Of a stretch of 9,075 nucleotides of DNA, positions 1-6,575 are shown piece by piece. The position numbers were made by a program, and so were the translations under genes. Origin of the DNA: Pseudomonadota bacterium (GTDB taxonomy: Bacteria > Pseudomonadota > Alphaproteobacteria > Rhizobiales > Hyphomicrobiaceae); assembly GCA_023390485.1 (NCBI GenBank), contig JAEWCT010000101.1:1-9075 (forward strand). Reading direction: 5' to 3'. Within the stretch, counting starts at the first letter, position 1. Every line of letters starts with the position of its first letter. The notes under the pieces were generated by a model, which did not search any database, was not told the origin of the DNA, and saw only the letters and a list, made by a program, of their open reading frames with translations.

Positions 1-525
1 GGTGACGAGCGCGAGCCGGCCTTCGATGAAAGACCGAATAGGCTCGCCGAAGAAATATAAGAGACCGGCGACCAGATAGAAGCGCATCGCGCGCGCGACG
101 ATGCTGGCGCCGATAAACGACAGAATATCCATCTTGCCGACGCCCGCAGCGATGGTCACGACCTTGTAGGGGATGGGCGTCATGCCTTTGATAATGACCG
201 CGGCGACCCCGTACTGCTGAACGAAGGTCTCGAAGCCATCGAGCGCATGTTCGCGCCCATAGAACTTTAGAATGGGCGCGCCGACGGCATCGTAAAGGTA
301 ATATCCGATGGCGTAGCCGAGTAATCCTCCGAGGACGGAAGAGATCGTCGCGATGGTCGCGTACCACCACGCCTTCCGCGGCTGGCTCAAGACCATCGGT
401 ATCAGCATGATGTCGGGAGGAATGGGGAAGAACGAGCTCTCCGCGAACGAAACCGCGGCAAGCGCCTGCGGGGCCCTTTCACTGGCCGCCGTTCGCATCG
501 TCCAATCGTAGATTCCCCGAAGCAT
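1..525 (-). CDS. YqaA/DedA-type (VTT domain) inner-membrane protein, C-terminus cut by window edge
   Basis: My reverse-strand translation gives an open frame of 175 codons from ATG at 525 to the window edge, so the C-terminus is missing. The protein is hydrophobic. Residues 26-43 carry the pattern FAES-FFPIPPD followed by a hydrophobic run, helices lie near 54-82 and 106-128, and residues 114-129 read GMTPIPYKVVTIAAG, then ARAMRFY at 144-150. This combination is typical of the YqaA branch of the DedA/VTT (SNARE-associated) family. Members are polytopic inner-membrane proteins; better-studied DedA relatives are linked to lipid-carrier flipping and envelope homeostasis, but the YqaA branch has no firmly assigned substrate. 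The start lies 9 bases after the hemW stop, so it is probably the last visible gene of the rph-hemW transcript. No strong ribosome-binding site precedes it, which suggests translational coupling. The family call is firm; the molecular function is unknown. Confidence 0.85.
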   Translation of the reverse strand, partial: MLRGIYDWTMRTAASERAPQALAAVSFAESSFFPIPPDIMLIPMVLSQPRKAWWYATIATISSVLGGLLGYAIGYYLYDAVGAPILKFYGREHALDGFETFVQQYGVAAVIIKGMTPIPYKVVTIAAGVGKMDILSFIGASIVARAMRFYLVAGLLYFFGEPIRSFIEGRLALVT

Positions 526-534
526 CTGCGCTGC

Positions 535-1833
535 TTATACGGCGGTACGGAAGTTGTCCATGCGTTCCGCTGGCTGAAAGCTTTTTGAAAGCTTTGCGAC
601 GACCGCGTTAAGCACGAGGCGCCCCGCGGGCGTCACGCGGATTCTATCCGCACCGGGTACAATTTTCTCAGGTGCCAAGCCGGGACCGGCGCAGAGCACG
701 ATGTCATTGAGCTCATTTTTCCGCCAGTCTCCCGTCGAGGTTGACGATTGACGCGCGGACTGCAGCAACCCGAGGCTTTCGAGTTCCGCGATGGCACCAG
801 CCGAAGGCCGGGCGCCGCCAAGCTCGGCGAGCTGATCGAGATTGATGCCCTCGCTGAGACGCAATCCCATCAGAAGCATTTCGTCAGCCTGCTCGGCCCG
901 GGCAAGCTTCGTCATTTCCGTGAAGCCGTGACCGGCCTCCTCGACATGGGCGGCCCAGCTTTCCGGATGGCGCTCGGCGACCGTCGCAATACGGCTGTCG
1001 CCAATCCGGATGCGGCCATGCGCACCGGGCCCAACGCCCGCGTATTCCCCATAGCGCCAATAGAGAAGATTGTGCCGGCTTTCCGAGCCCGGCCGCGCGT
1101 AGTTCGAAACTTCGTAAGCCGCGAGGCCGCGTTTGCCAGTCATCTCTTCCGTGATCTCATAGAGCACGCTCGCATCGTGATCGTCCGGAATGACCAGCTT
1201 GCCTTGCGCGTGGAGCGCGGCATAGGGCGTGTCGGGCTCGATCGTTAGCTGATAGAGCGAGAGATGATCGCCCGCGAGTTCGAGCGCTTCGGCAAGCTCA
1301 GTACGCCAATCTTCGATGGTCTGCCCCGGCCGCGCATAGATGAGATCGAACGAAAATCGCTCGAACGTGCCACGCGCGATTTCGAGAGCGGCCTTCGCTT
1401 CATCGACACTGTGAATGCGGCCGAGCTTGCGAAGCTCGGGGTCCCGAAGCGACTGCACGCCGATCGACACGCGATTGACGCCCGCGTCGCGAAAGCCGCG
1501 AAAACGTGCCGCTTCGACGCTTCCTGGATTGGCTTCGAGGGTGATCTCGGCCTTCCGCGCGATCCCCCAGCGCTTTTCGATGTGCTCGATGATCGCCGCC
1601 ACGGTACCGGCTTGCATCAGCGACGGCGTTCCACCGCCGAAGAAGATGCTCGTAACCGTGCGCGGTCCAATGTTGTCGGCAACCCAATCGATTTCGCGCT
1701 TATACGCTGCGAGAAACCGCGCCTCGTCCCAGCCCTTGAAACGCACATGGCTGTTGAAATCGCAATACGGGCATTTCTGCGCGCAGAACGGCCAGTGGAC
1801 ATAAACGCCGAATGTCTGACCCAGATCAGTCAT
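535..1833 (-). CDS. hemW: HemW, radical SAM heme chaperone (formerly 'oxygen-independent coproporphyrinogen oxidase-like')
   Basis: 432 residues. HemW binds heme and a 4Fe-4S cluster and is thought to hand heme to respiratory enzymes in the cytoplasm; it is not a true HemN oxidase. The radical SAM cysteines C17, C21 and C24 (CAQKCPYC) lie near the N-terminus, GGGTP at 66-70 is the SAM-binding glycine motif, and HNLLYW at 254-259 is the HemW family heme-binding signature. The C-terminal winged-helix-like part ends with [15 protein letters not shown] at 401-415. I chose ATG 1833 because the radical SAM domain begins about 10 residues later; the frame stays open further upstream only through the rdgB coding region. 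The ATG overlaps the rdgB stop by 8 bases, implying coupled translation. The protein is longer than the usual roughly 380-390 residues because of an insertion at about residues 359-396. Many database entries for such genes still carry the HemN name. Confidence 0.95.
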   Translation of the reverse strand: MTDLGQTFGVYVHWPFCAQKCPYCDFNSHVRFKGWDEARFLAAYKREIDWVADNIGPRTVTSIFFGGGTPSLMQAGTVAAIIEHIEKRWGIARKAEITLEANPGSVEAARFRGFRDAGVNRVSIGVQSLRDPELRKLGRIHSVDEAKAALEIARGTFERFSFDLIYARPGQTIEDWRTELAEALELAGDHLSLYQLTIEPDTPYAALHAQGKLVIPDDHDASVLYEITEEMTGKRGLAAYEVSNYARPGSESRHNLLYWRYGEYAGVGPGAHGRIRIGDSRIATVAERHPESWAAHVEEAGHGFTEMTKLARAEQADEMLLMGLRLSEGINLDQLAELGGARPSAGAIAELESLGLLQSARQSSTSTGDWRKNELNDIVLCAGPGLAPEKIVPGADRIRVTPAGRLVLNAVVAKLSKSFQPAERMDNFRTAV

Positions 1834-2713
1834 GACTGCTCGCGGCCAACATGGCCTTGGACAACTGCCGCCACGCAGGTTCCTCGCTCGCCGGCATCGC
1901 CCCGAGCGCGCGCGCCAAGGCGTCGAGATAGGATTCAAGCGTCGCGTTTTTCCATTCCTGCTGATGCGCAGCAAGATCGTCTTTCAAACGCTCGATAAAG
2001 GCCACCGCCTCGACGCGTGTCGAAAGACTGGCGGCAGCCGCCGAAAATGCGGCGATGTCCCGCTTATCGGGCTCCGCGTTCGCCGCACCGGGCGATATCT
2101 CGTCCAGCATCGCCGCTTTGAACGCTGCGAAGGCGCGCGTCCGGTGCGAAATGGCGTACTTCTCTTCCGGCTCCATCTCGCCGAACGTCCGCGTGTCGCC
2201 CTTTGGCACGAATATCGGATCGTAGCCAAAGCCGTTGCCGCCACGCGGTGGCCACACGAGGTTGCCGAAAACCTTGCCCTCGAACGTCCTGACCTCGCCG
2301 TTGGGCCACGCAAGACAAAGGACTGAGATGAAATTGGCGCCCGGACCGTCGCCATTCCCGTTCCAGCCATCCCGGCGCGCGATCTCGTCCGCAACCTTCT
2401 TCATCGCTAGGCCGAAGTCTTTGCCGGGACCGGCCCAGCGCGCCGAATAGATGCCCGGTTGACCGTCGAGACAATCGACCTCGAGACCTGAATCGTCAGC
2501 GAGCGCCGGCAGCCCCGACCCTTCGGCCGCCGCAAGGGCCTTGAGCCGCGCATTGCCTTCAAACGTCGTCTCGGTTTCGTCCGGCTCAGAGAGGCCAAGC
2601 TCGCCCGCCGATACGGCATCGAGACCATACGGATGAATGAGCTGATTGATTTCCCAGACCTTGCCCGGATTGTGACTGGCGACGACGACACGCGTCCCTT
2701 TCGAAAGCCGCAT
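1826..2713 (-). CDS. rdgB: RdgB-type dITP/XTP pyrophosphatase (HAM1/ITPase) with an extra C-terminal domain
   Basis: 295 residues. The enzyme hydrolyses dITP, ITP and XTP to monophosphates and pyrophosphate, cleaning the nucleotide pool of deaminated purines in the cytoplasm. The ITPase domain occupies about residues 7-205: SHNPGK at 13-18 binds the triphosphate, ADDSGLEVD at 72-80 holds the catalytic acidic residues, then GIYSARWAG at 87-95, GFGYDPIF at 161-168 and SHR at 189-191 for base recognition. The family normally stops here at about 200 residues. This protein continues without a frame break for about 90 more: an alanine-rich linker, then a compact segment at 231-295 with acidic and tryptophan-containing helices ([14 protein letters not shown], 253-266). 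ATG 2713 shares one base with the stop of the upstream VOC gene and lies directly before the conserved domain. Catalytic function is well supported; the role of the extension is unknown. Confidence 0.95.
   Translation of the reverse strand: MRLSKGTRVVVASHNPGKVWEINQLIHPYGLDAVSAGELGLSEPDETETTFEGNARLKALAAAEGSGLPALADDSGLEVDCLDGQPGIYSARWAGPGKDFGLAMKKVADEIARRDGWNGNGDGPGANFISVLCLAWPNGEVRTFEGKVFGNLVWPPRGGNGFGYDPIFVPKGDTRTFGEMEPEEKYAISHRTRAFAAFKAAMLDEISPGAANAEPDKRDIAAFSAAAASLSTRVEAVAFIERLKDDLAAHQQEWKNATLESYLDALARALGAMPASEEPAWRQLSKAMLAASSHD
1829..2056 (-). other. C-terminal domain fused to RdgB, DUF7660-like
   Basis: This part of rdgB encodes residues 220-295. After an alanine-rich stretch it reads as a helical domain with the pattern [14 protein letters not shown], then [14 protein letters not shown], then a proline/glutamate turn, W281 and KAMLAA near the end. 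From memory, the same order (a phenylalanine-containing helix, 'EWEN-tLe-fLeAL', 'sW--la--LlaA') is typical of small stand-alone bacterial proteins classed as DUF7660. No function is known to me for that family. The match rests on pattern recall, not on a search. An alternative is that the segment is a lineage-specific helical tail of no independent origin. Confidence 0.5.
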
Positions 2714-3147
2714 CACGCCACACCCCAGATGCGAGGCTCGGCGATCTCGAGGCAGTTCCCTGCGGGATCGCGGAAGTAAATGGAACGTCCGCCGCCCGGC
2801 CATTCGAAGTCGGCCTCGATCGTCACGCCAAGGCTCTCGAGCTTCTTCCGCCAAAGTGCGATGTCTTCGCCGGACGCGCCGAAGCAGATGTGCCCTTCGC
2901 CCTCCGCCCCGTGAGGCGGCACCGGCATCGAATTCTCTGCAGCAGAAAATTGCGTCACGTCAGGATTGAAAATCAGCAGCATCTGGTCTCCGAAGCGATA
3001 GAATATGTGGCGGCCCGGAACGGCCGCAAACGGCTCCAGCCCGAGAGCACGGCGGTAGAAATCCTCAATCCGCGTCAGGTTGGGGGCATAAAGAACCGTT
3101 TCAAGGATTCTGAGCGGCTGAGGACGAGAGTTCAGATCAACGCCCAT
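2713..3147 (-). CDS. VOC superfamily (glyoxalase/bleomycin-resistance fold) protein
   Basis: 144 residues, a single vicinal-oxygen-chelate module. The beta-alpha-beta-beta-beta pattern is visible: [13 protein letters not shown] with a following helix [11 protein letters not shown] (12-37), strands around 47-60, then GHICFG at 85-90, a helix at 94-106 and [17 protein letters not shown] at 122-138. Candidate metal ligands by position are E16, H86 and E134. Proteins of this fold include lyases, dioxygenases and antibiotic-binding proteins; nothing here fixes the substrate, so no specific reaction is assigned. ATG 3147 was chosen because it directly precedes the domain; the frame stays open upstream but would lie wholly inside the DUF1772 gene. 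The start overlaps that gene by 16 bases, and the stop shares one base with the rdgB start, so expression is probably tied to both neighbours. Confidence 0.88.
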   Translation of the reverse strand: MGVDLNSRPQPLRILETVLYAPNLTRIEDFYRRALGLEPFAAVPGRHIFYRFGDQMLLIFNPDVTQFSAAENSMPVPPHGAEGEGHICFGASGEDIALWRKKLESLGVTIEADFEWPGGGRSIYFRDPAGNCLEIAEPRIWGVA

Positions 3148-3557
3148 AGGTATAATCCAAGGCTGAGCGCTCCGAGCGCGCTTCGAACGCCGTGCAGCAT
3201 CCCCCATCGCTCGACGAGCGCCCGCGTTTTCGGCCCGGCGCGCTCGAGCGGGGTGGCTTCAAGCTCTTTGTTGACCGGCATGATTACAAAAAGCGTAAAC
3301 GGCCAGTTCGCAATGAGCGCCAGCGCGCCGGCGAACCAAATCCATCTTCCGGTGACCATGGCATCGAGCGTGCCGAGGATAAACCCGATGACCGCGAGAG
3401 ACGCCTGCATCTGGAATCCGCGGGCGTAGCTCGGCTTCCATTCCGCAAGCATAGCATCATCGTCGAGGCCGAGCCGGGCCGGCTGCTCCGCCCAGTTGAT
3501 GTAGACGGCCGCGCCCGTGAAGAGCGCGGCGACGACAAGGGCGAATTCTCCAAACAT
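3132..3557 (-). CDS. DUF1772 (anthrone-oxygenase-like) integral membrane protein
   Basis: 141 residues with four likely membrane helices at about 3-22, 50-68, 72-94 and 122-140. Family-typical landmarks are the first helix ending in YINWAEQPAR (19-28), W40-KPSYARG, WPFTLFVIMPVNKEL (85-99) and RWGMLHGVRSALG (117-129). These match DUF1772, a family related at fold level to fungal anthrone oxygenases; the bacterial members have no established substrate. E24 and H122 are the most plausible functional polar residues. ATG 3557 has a good Shine-Dalgarno sequence, AAGGTGG, six bases upstream (complement of 3564-3570). It begins a tightly overlapped run of genes reaching to hemW and is preceded by a palindrome and a possible promoter, so it may be a point of independent regulation behind rph. 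Confidence 0.85.
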   Translation of the reverse strand: MFGEFALVVAALFTGAAVYINWAEQPARLGLDDDAMLAEWKPSYARGFQMQASLAVIGFILGTLDAMVTGRWIWFAGALALIANWPFTLFVIMPVNKELEATPLERAGPKTRALVERWGMLHGVRSALGALSLGLYLWALI

Positions 3558-3593
3558 GCCCTGCCACCTTTTGTAACGGCCGCTAGTGATCCA

Positions 3594-3622
3594 ATTCTAA
3601 CATTTGCATCCCGTTGCGGCAG
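3594..3622 (-). promoter_or_regulatory. Weak candidate sigma-70 promoter for the DUF1772-to-dedA gene run
   Basis: On the minus strand, a -10-like TAGAAT (complement of 3594-3599, 5 of 6 against TATAAT) lies 17 bases after CTGCCG (complement of 3617-3622, 3 of 6 against TTGACA). A start near 3587 would give a leader of about 30 bases before the ATG at 3557. The -35 match is poor, so this is tentative; genes downstream could equally be read through from rph. Confidence 0.3.
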
Positions 3623-3639
3623 GCACTTTTGCAAATGTT
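3599..3639. repeat. 10-bp perfect inverted repeat between rph and the DUF1772 gene
   Basis: AACATTTGCA at 3599-3608 is the exact reverse complement of TGCAAATGTT at 3630-3639, with 21 bases between. One arm abuts the rph stop codon (TAG at 3642-3640). In the minus-strand RNA a 10-bp stem could form, but no U-run follows it, so it is not a standard intrinsic terminator. The two arms flank the -35 region of the candidate promoter and the inner arm touches its -10, an arrangement that fits an operator. It may also be a piece of a dispersed intergenic repeat. Confidence 0.6.
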
Positions 3640-4353
3640 CTAGGCGACCGTCAGCTTCTGCAGCTGCACCAATTCCCCGATGCCCTTCTTCGCGAGATGC
3701 ATGAGTTCGGTGAAACGCTCCTCGCTGAAGGGCGTCGTCTCCGCCGTTCCCTGGATTTCGACGATGCCGCCGGTGCCGGTCATCACGAAATTGGAATCGG
3801 CATCCGCGTTGCTGTCTTCGGCGTAGTCGAGGTCGAGCACCGGCTCGCCCTTGTAAAGCCCGCAGGAAACCGCCGCCACGTGGTCACGCAAGACGTTTTC
3901 CTTCACCATGTCACGCATTTTCATCCATTGGATGCAATCGTGAAGAGCAACCCAGGCGCCCGTGATCGACGCCGTGCGCGTCCCACCGTCGGCCTGGATG
4001 ACGTCGCAATCGACCGTGATCTGGCGTTCGCCAAGCTTATTGAGATCGACGACGGCTCGGAGCGCACGACCGACAAGCCGCTGAATTTCCTGTGTTCGGC
4101 CCGAAGGATGGCCGCTCGTCACCTCGCGCCGCGTGCGCTCATGCGTCGACCGCGGCAACATCGCGTATTCGGCGGTAACCCAGCCGCGGCCTTGCCCCTT
4201 GAGCCACTGTGGCAGGCGCTCTTCCAAGCTGGCCGTACATAGAACGTGCGTGTCGCCGAACTTGATGAGGCAAGAGCCCTCGGCGTGTTTTGAAACGGCG
4301 CGCTCGATCGACACCCGGCGCAGCTCGTCCGGCTTGCGTTTAGAAGGTCGCAT
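3640..4353 (-). CDS. rph: Ribonuclease PH
   Basis: 237 residues, the usual full length. RNase PH is a cytoplasmic phosphate-dependent 3'-5' exoribonuclease that trims the 3' ends of tRNA precursors and acts as a hexameric ring. The sequence begins [12 protein letters not shown], as is usual for the family. [18 protein letters not shown] at 79-96 holds the phosphate-binding R86, [12 protein letters not shown] at 123-134 holds the second phosphate contact around R126, and the acidic [14 protein letters not shown] at 173-186 provides the metal-binding aspartates (D180, D186). ATG 4353 has AGGGA four bases upstream (complement of 4358-4362). The gene is divergent from hrcA across about 157 bases and heads the leftward gene set. 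In related alphaproteobacteria rph is commonly followed directly by rdgB and hemW; here two extra genes intervene. Confidence 0.97.
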   Translation of the reverse strand: MRPSKRKPDELRRVSIERAVSKHAEGSCLIKFGDTHVLCTASLEERLPQWLKGQGRGWVTAEYAMLPRSTHERTRREVTSGHPSGRTQEIQRLVGRALRAVVDLNKLGERQITVDCDVIQADGGTRTASITGAWVALHDCIQWMKMRDMVKENVLRDHVAAVSCGLYKGEPVLDLDYAEDSNADADSNFVMTGTGGIVEIQGTAETTPFSEERFTELMHLAKKGIGELVQLQKLTVA

Positions 4354-4385
4354 GTTTTCCCTGAATTGTTAACGTTGCGGCCGCG

Positions 4386-4414
4386 ACCCTAAAGAAGGCC
4401 CCGGGGTCCATCAA
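4386..4414 (-). promoter_or_regulatory. Weak candidate sigma-70 promoter for rph
   Basis: Reading leftward, TTGATG (complement of 4409-4414, 4 of 6 against TTGACA) is followed after exactly 17 bases by TAGGGT (complement of 4386-4391). The -10 has only three consensus bases. A start near 4379 would leave a leader of about 25 bases with the AGGGA ribosome-binding site in it. The position in the divergent gap supports it more than the sequence does. Confidence 0.35.
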
Positions 4415-4455
4415 CCGGAAACAGGGCTAACTTTACCTCCTGGCCCGCGTGGCAT

Positions 4456-4484
4456 TTGACGCCGGGCCCCGCGGTTCATAGATT
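4456..4484 (+). promoter_or_regulatory. Candidate sigma-70 promoter for hrcA
   Basis: TTGACG at 4456-4461 (5 of 6 against TTGACA) is separated by 17 bases from TAGATT at 4479-4484 (4 of 6 against TATAAT). Transcription would begin near 4491. That is almost at the in-frame GTG at 4493 and so supports translation from the ATG at 4511, whose GAGGA ribosome-binding site (4502-4506) would lie inside the short leader. Confidence 0.55.
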
Positions 4485-4510
4485 CGAAAAGCGTGAGAAT
4501 TGAGGACCCT

Positions 4511-5584
4511 ATGGCGAGTGCGACGCTGCTCAGCGGCAAAACCCAGCTCCAGAAGCTGGACGAGCGTTCACGGACTATTCTTCGAAGAATCGTCGAAAGT
4601 TACCTCGCGACGGGCGAGCCGGTCGGCTCGCGCAACCTGTCCCGCGCCCTGCCGATCGCCCTGTCGCCGGCCTCGATCCGCAACGTTATGTCCGATCTGG
4701 AGCAGCTCGGCCTCATCATCTCCCCCCATACGTCCGCCGGACGCCTGCCGACCCAGCTCGGCCTGCGGCTCTTCGTCGACGGCTTGCTCGAAGTCGGCGA
4801 CGTATCGATGGACGAGCGCCGCCAGATCGAGACGCAGATCGCCTACCGCCGCGACAAATCCGTCGATCAGCTTTTGAGCGAAGCCGGCGAGCTCATCTCG
4901 GGCCTCTCCCACTGTGCCGGCGTCGTGCTTGCCGAAAAGCAGGTGGCCCGGCTGCGGCACATCGAATTCGTGCCTCTGGAACCGGGGCGCGGATTGGTGA
5001 TCCTCGTTGACGAGGATCAGAACGTCGAAAACCGCATTATCAACTTGCCGGAAGGCTTGCCGCCCTCGGCGCTGCAGGAAGCGTCGAATTACCTCAACAC
5101 CCATCTCCGCGGCATGACGCTGGCGGAAGCCAAGGCCGAAATCGAAAAGTCGTTGAGCGCGGCCAAGGCCGAGCTCGATCAGCTGACCCAGAAAGTCATC
5201 AAGGCGGGCCTCGCCGAATGGTCGGGCGTCTCCGATGACCGCAAGAGCCTCATCGTGCGCGGCCAGAGCAATCTGTTGAAGGATGTCACGGCAGCGGAAG
5301 ATCTCGAGCGCATCCGCCAGCTCTTCGACGCATTCGAATCGAAGCAGGACATTGTGGAGCTGCTCGGCGCCTCCGAAACGGCCGAAGGCGTGCGCATTTT
5401 TATCGGCTCGGAAAACAAACTGTTCTCCCTTTCGGGCTCATCTCTGATCGTCGCGCCGTTTCGCGACCAGACGCGTCATGTCGTCGGTGTCCTTGGCGTG
5501 ATCGGCCCGACGCGGCTCAACTACGCGCGTATTATTCCGATGGTGGATTATACGGCGAAGCTCGTAAGTCGCCTCATCGGCTGA
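4511..5584 (+). CDS. hrcA: HrcA, heat-inducible transcription repressor
   Basis: 357 residues. HrcA is a cytosolic repressor that binds the CIRCE inverted repeat and is kept active by GroEL; in alphaproteobacteria its usual target is groESL. The N-terminal winged helix spans about 15-82: [17 protein letters not shown] (16-32), GEPVGSR (35-41), then [16 protein letters not shown] (52-67) and [11 protein letters not shown] (71-81), the family signature. The central GAF-like region follows, and the C-terminal dimerisation part ends with [19 protein letters not shown] prefer ATG 4511 because GAGGA lies four bases upstream and a promoter would start transcription near 4491; GTG 4493 would add only six residues and has no ribosome-binding site. 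It is the first gene of the rightward set; grpE follows 127 bases later. No CIRCE box is seen upstream of it or anywhere in the window. Confidence 0.97.
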   Translation: MASATLLSGKTQLQKLDERSRTILRRIVESYLATGEPVGSRNLSRALPIALSPASIRNVMSDLEQLGLIISPHTSAGRLPTQLGLRLFVDGLLEVGDVSMDERRQIETQIAYRRDKSVDQLLSEAGELISGLSHCAGVVLAEKQVARLRHIEFVPLEPGRGLVILVDEDQNVENRIINLPEGLPPSALQEASNYLNTHLRGMTLAEAKAEIEKSLSAAKAELDQLTQKVIKAGLAEWSGVSDDRKSLIVRGQSNLLKDVTAAEDLERIRQLFDAFESKQDIVELLGASETAEGVRIFIGSENKLFSLSGSSLIVAPFRDQTRHVVGVLGVIGPTRLNYARIIPMVDYTAKLVSRLIG

Positions 5585-5588
5585 GTTT

Positions 5589-5639
5589 TCAAGGCATCCC
5601 GTTGCCCCGCCAGATGTTGTGCATTTTGAACCGCCTTGA
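5589..5639 (+). repeat. 7-bp inverted repeat followed by a short T-run after hrcA
   Basis: TCAAGGC at 5589-5595 is the reverse complement of GCCTTGA at 5633-5639, and five Ts follow directly (5640-5644). The loop of 37 bases is long, so a terminator is only a weak possibility. The right arm also forms the -35 of the candidate grpE heat-shock promoter, which may be the better explanation for its sequence. Confidence 0.3.
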
Positions 5640-5663
5640 TTTTTCCGGTGCCACGGCCGATAT
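5635..5663 (+). promoter_or_regulatory. Candidate RpoH (sigma-32) promoter for grpE
   Basis: CTTG at 5635-5638 matches the alphaproteobacterial RpoH -35 core, and after 18 bases CCGATAT at 5657-5663 matches CYTATNT at 6 of 7 positions. Transcription would begin near 5670, about 40 bases before the grpE ATG. This would let grpE be induced by heat separately from hrcA. The consensus is from memory of Agrobacterium/Caulobacter heat-shock promoters. Confidence 0.45.
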
Positions 5664-5711
5664 CGCGGGACCCTTCGGAATTCACCATTGGCACTTTCAG
5701 CGAAGAGAAAA

Positions 5712-6368
5712 ATGAGCGACGAACAGAAGCCGGTCGACGAACACGTTCAACCGCCTACCTCGGCAGCCTCGCCGGATGACGTCGGCGTCGAACAGCTCAA
5801 GGCCATGATCGGCGCCCTTCAGACCGATCTCGACAAGAGGTTGGAAGATCTGTCTGGCAAGCAGGACCAATATCTGCGCGCCGTTGCCGAGACCGAAAAC
5901 GTCCGGCGCCGCCTCGAAAAGGAAAAGGAAGAGACGGCCAAGTACGCGATCACCAAGTTCGCGAAGGACATCCTGTCCGTCGGTGACAATTTCCAGCGCG
6001 TGATAGCTGCAGTTCCGAAAGAGGCCGTCGAAACCGATCCGGCGCTGAAGACATTGCTCGACGGGGTCGTTCTTGCCGAACGCGACTATAAGTCCGTCCT
6101 CGAACGCTATGGCGTCCGCGCCATCGACCCGACCGGCCAGCCCTTCAACCCCCACCACCATCAGGCGGTGATGGAGAAGGAAGATACGAGCGTCCCCGCC
6201 GGCACGGTGCTGCAGGTGTACCAGGTCGGCTATCTGCTCGATGATCGCTGCCTGCGTCCGGCGATGGCGGTCGTCTCGCGCGGCGGCCCGAAAGCGGGAA
6301 AAAACGGCGACACGCCCGCGCCGGAAGGCCGAGAGGCCACCCCGCCAACCGATGCGTCCGATGCATAG
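5712..6368 (+). CDS. grpE: GrpE, nucleotide-exchange factor for DnaK
   Basis: 218 residues. GrpE is a cytosolic dimer that releases ADP from DnaK so that ATP can rebind and client protein is freed. A charged, poorly conserved tail (1-25) precedes the long coiled-coil helix at about 26-75, ending RRRLEKEKEETAKYAITKFAKDIL (65-88). The four-helix region follows, then the C-terminal beta-wing with the family signature GQPFNPHHHQAVMEKED (142-158) and VLQVYQVGYLLDDRCLRPAMAVVS (166-189). The last 28 residues are a proline/glycine-rich tail. ATG 5712 has a modest AAGAG four bases upstream; an in-frame TTG at 5688 would add eight residues but lies outside the family's usual start. It sits between hrcA and dnaK, its partner. 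Confidence 0.96.
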   Translation: MSDEQKPVDEHVQPPTSAASPDDVGVEQLKAMIGALQTDLDKRLEDLSGKQDQYLRAVAETENVRRRLEKEKEETAKYAITKFAKDILSVGDNFQRVIAAVPKEAVETDPALKTLLDGVVLAERDYKSVLERYGVRAIDPTGQPFNPHHHQAVMEKEDTSVPAGTVLQVYQVGYLLDDRCLRPAMAVVSRGGPKAGKNGDTPAPEGREATPPTDASDA

Positions 6369-6420
6369 GTAGTGGACGTTTTGCTTCCGCCGGTTTGGAG
6401 ACAAACCTTAGGAATTCTAA

Positions 6421-6454
6421 AATACGAGCTTCGCATAAGAGAGGGGCTCGTATT
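6421..6454. repeat. Strong hairpin in the grpE-dnaK gap
   Basis: AATACGAGC (6421-6429) pairs exactly with GCTCGTATT (6446-6454); TTC at 6430-6432 can extend the stem against GGG at 6443-6445 through two G-T pairs and a C-G pair, leaving a 10-base loop. On the minus strand the stem is followed by a short TT run; on the plus strand by GGCC. It could therefore act as a weak leftward terminator or a processing signal, but not as a canonical rightward terminator for grpE. Confidence 0.6.
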
Positions 6455-6462
6455 GGCCAATC

Positions 6463-6484
6463 GCTTTCGATACCCGTCGAAAGC
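6463..6484. repeat. Compact hairpin in the grpE-dnaK gap
   Basis: GCTTTCGA (6463-6470) and TCGAAAGC (6477-6484) are perfect reverse complements around the six-base loop TACCCG. It starts nine bases after the preceding hairpin, so the two may stack or form one structured RNA domain. Confidence 0.6.
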
Positions 6485-6575
6485 CCTGAAAATAGATGAG
6501 TTTTTGAAGACCAGTGCCGACCGCTGCCGTGTAATCGTAGAGGCTAGAAAGTGATCTGTCGCGGGTGGAAGAAGC

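Larger units (their letters stand above)
6369..6575. other. Low-GC, hairpin-rich part of the grpE-dnaK intergenic region
   Basis: No convincing gene is present in the 354 bases between grpE and dnaK. The first 190 bases or so are about 49% GC by hand count, clearly below the coding DNA around them. Three hairpins follow one another: GGTTTG/CAAACC closing a GAGA loop (6392-6407); a 9-bp perfect stem, AATACGAGC/GCTCGTATT, extendable to 12 with two G-T pairs (6421-6454); and GCTTTCGA/TCGAAAGC with a 6-base loop (6463-6484). None is followed by a T-run on the plus strand. The only open frame (6372-6554, GTG start) uses codons such as TTA, CTA, ATA and AGA that are rare in its neighbours and has no family resemblance. 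The stretch may be a structured RNA leader or trailer, a processing site, or a degraded element. Confidence 0.55.

Noticed and set aside
748..1998. Plus-strand open frames at 748-1248 and 1264-1998
   Set aside because: They are antisense to hemW and the end of rdgB, whose frames carry clear family motifs; these show none.
4377..4384. The 8-bp palindrome GCGGCCGC and the nearby CCCCGGGG in the rph-hrcA gap
   Set aside because: Short GC palindromes are expected by chance in DNA of this composition; neither overlaps a convincing promoter element as an operator would.
4493..4510. GTG at 4493 as the hrcA start
   Set aside because: There is no ribosome-binding site before it, and it lies at the predicted transcription start; ATG 4511 has GAGGA at good spacing.
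5589..5644. Rho-independent terminator after hrcA
   Set aside because: The 7-bp stem has a 37-base loop, too long for a typical intrinsic terminator; the T-run is only five bases. It is listed as a repeat, not a terminator.
6372..6554. A 60-residue open frame after grpE with a GTG start
   Set aside because: It has no good ribosome-binding site, uses codons rare in the neighbouring genes, resembles no family I know, and runs straight through the three hairpins. It is kept only as part of the intergenic description.
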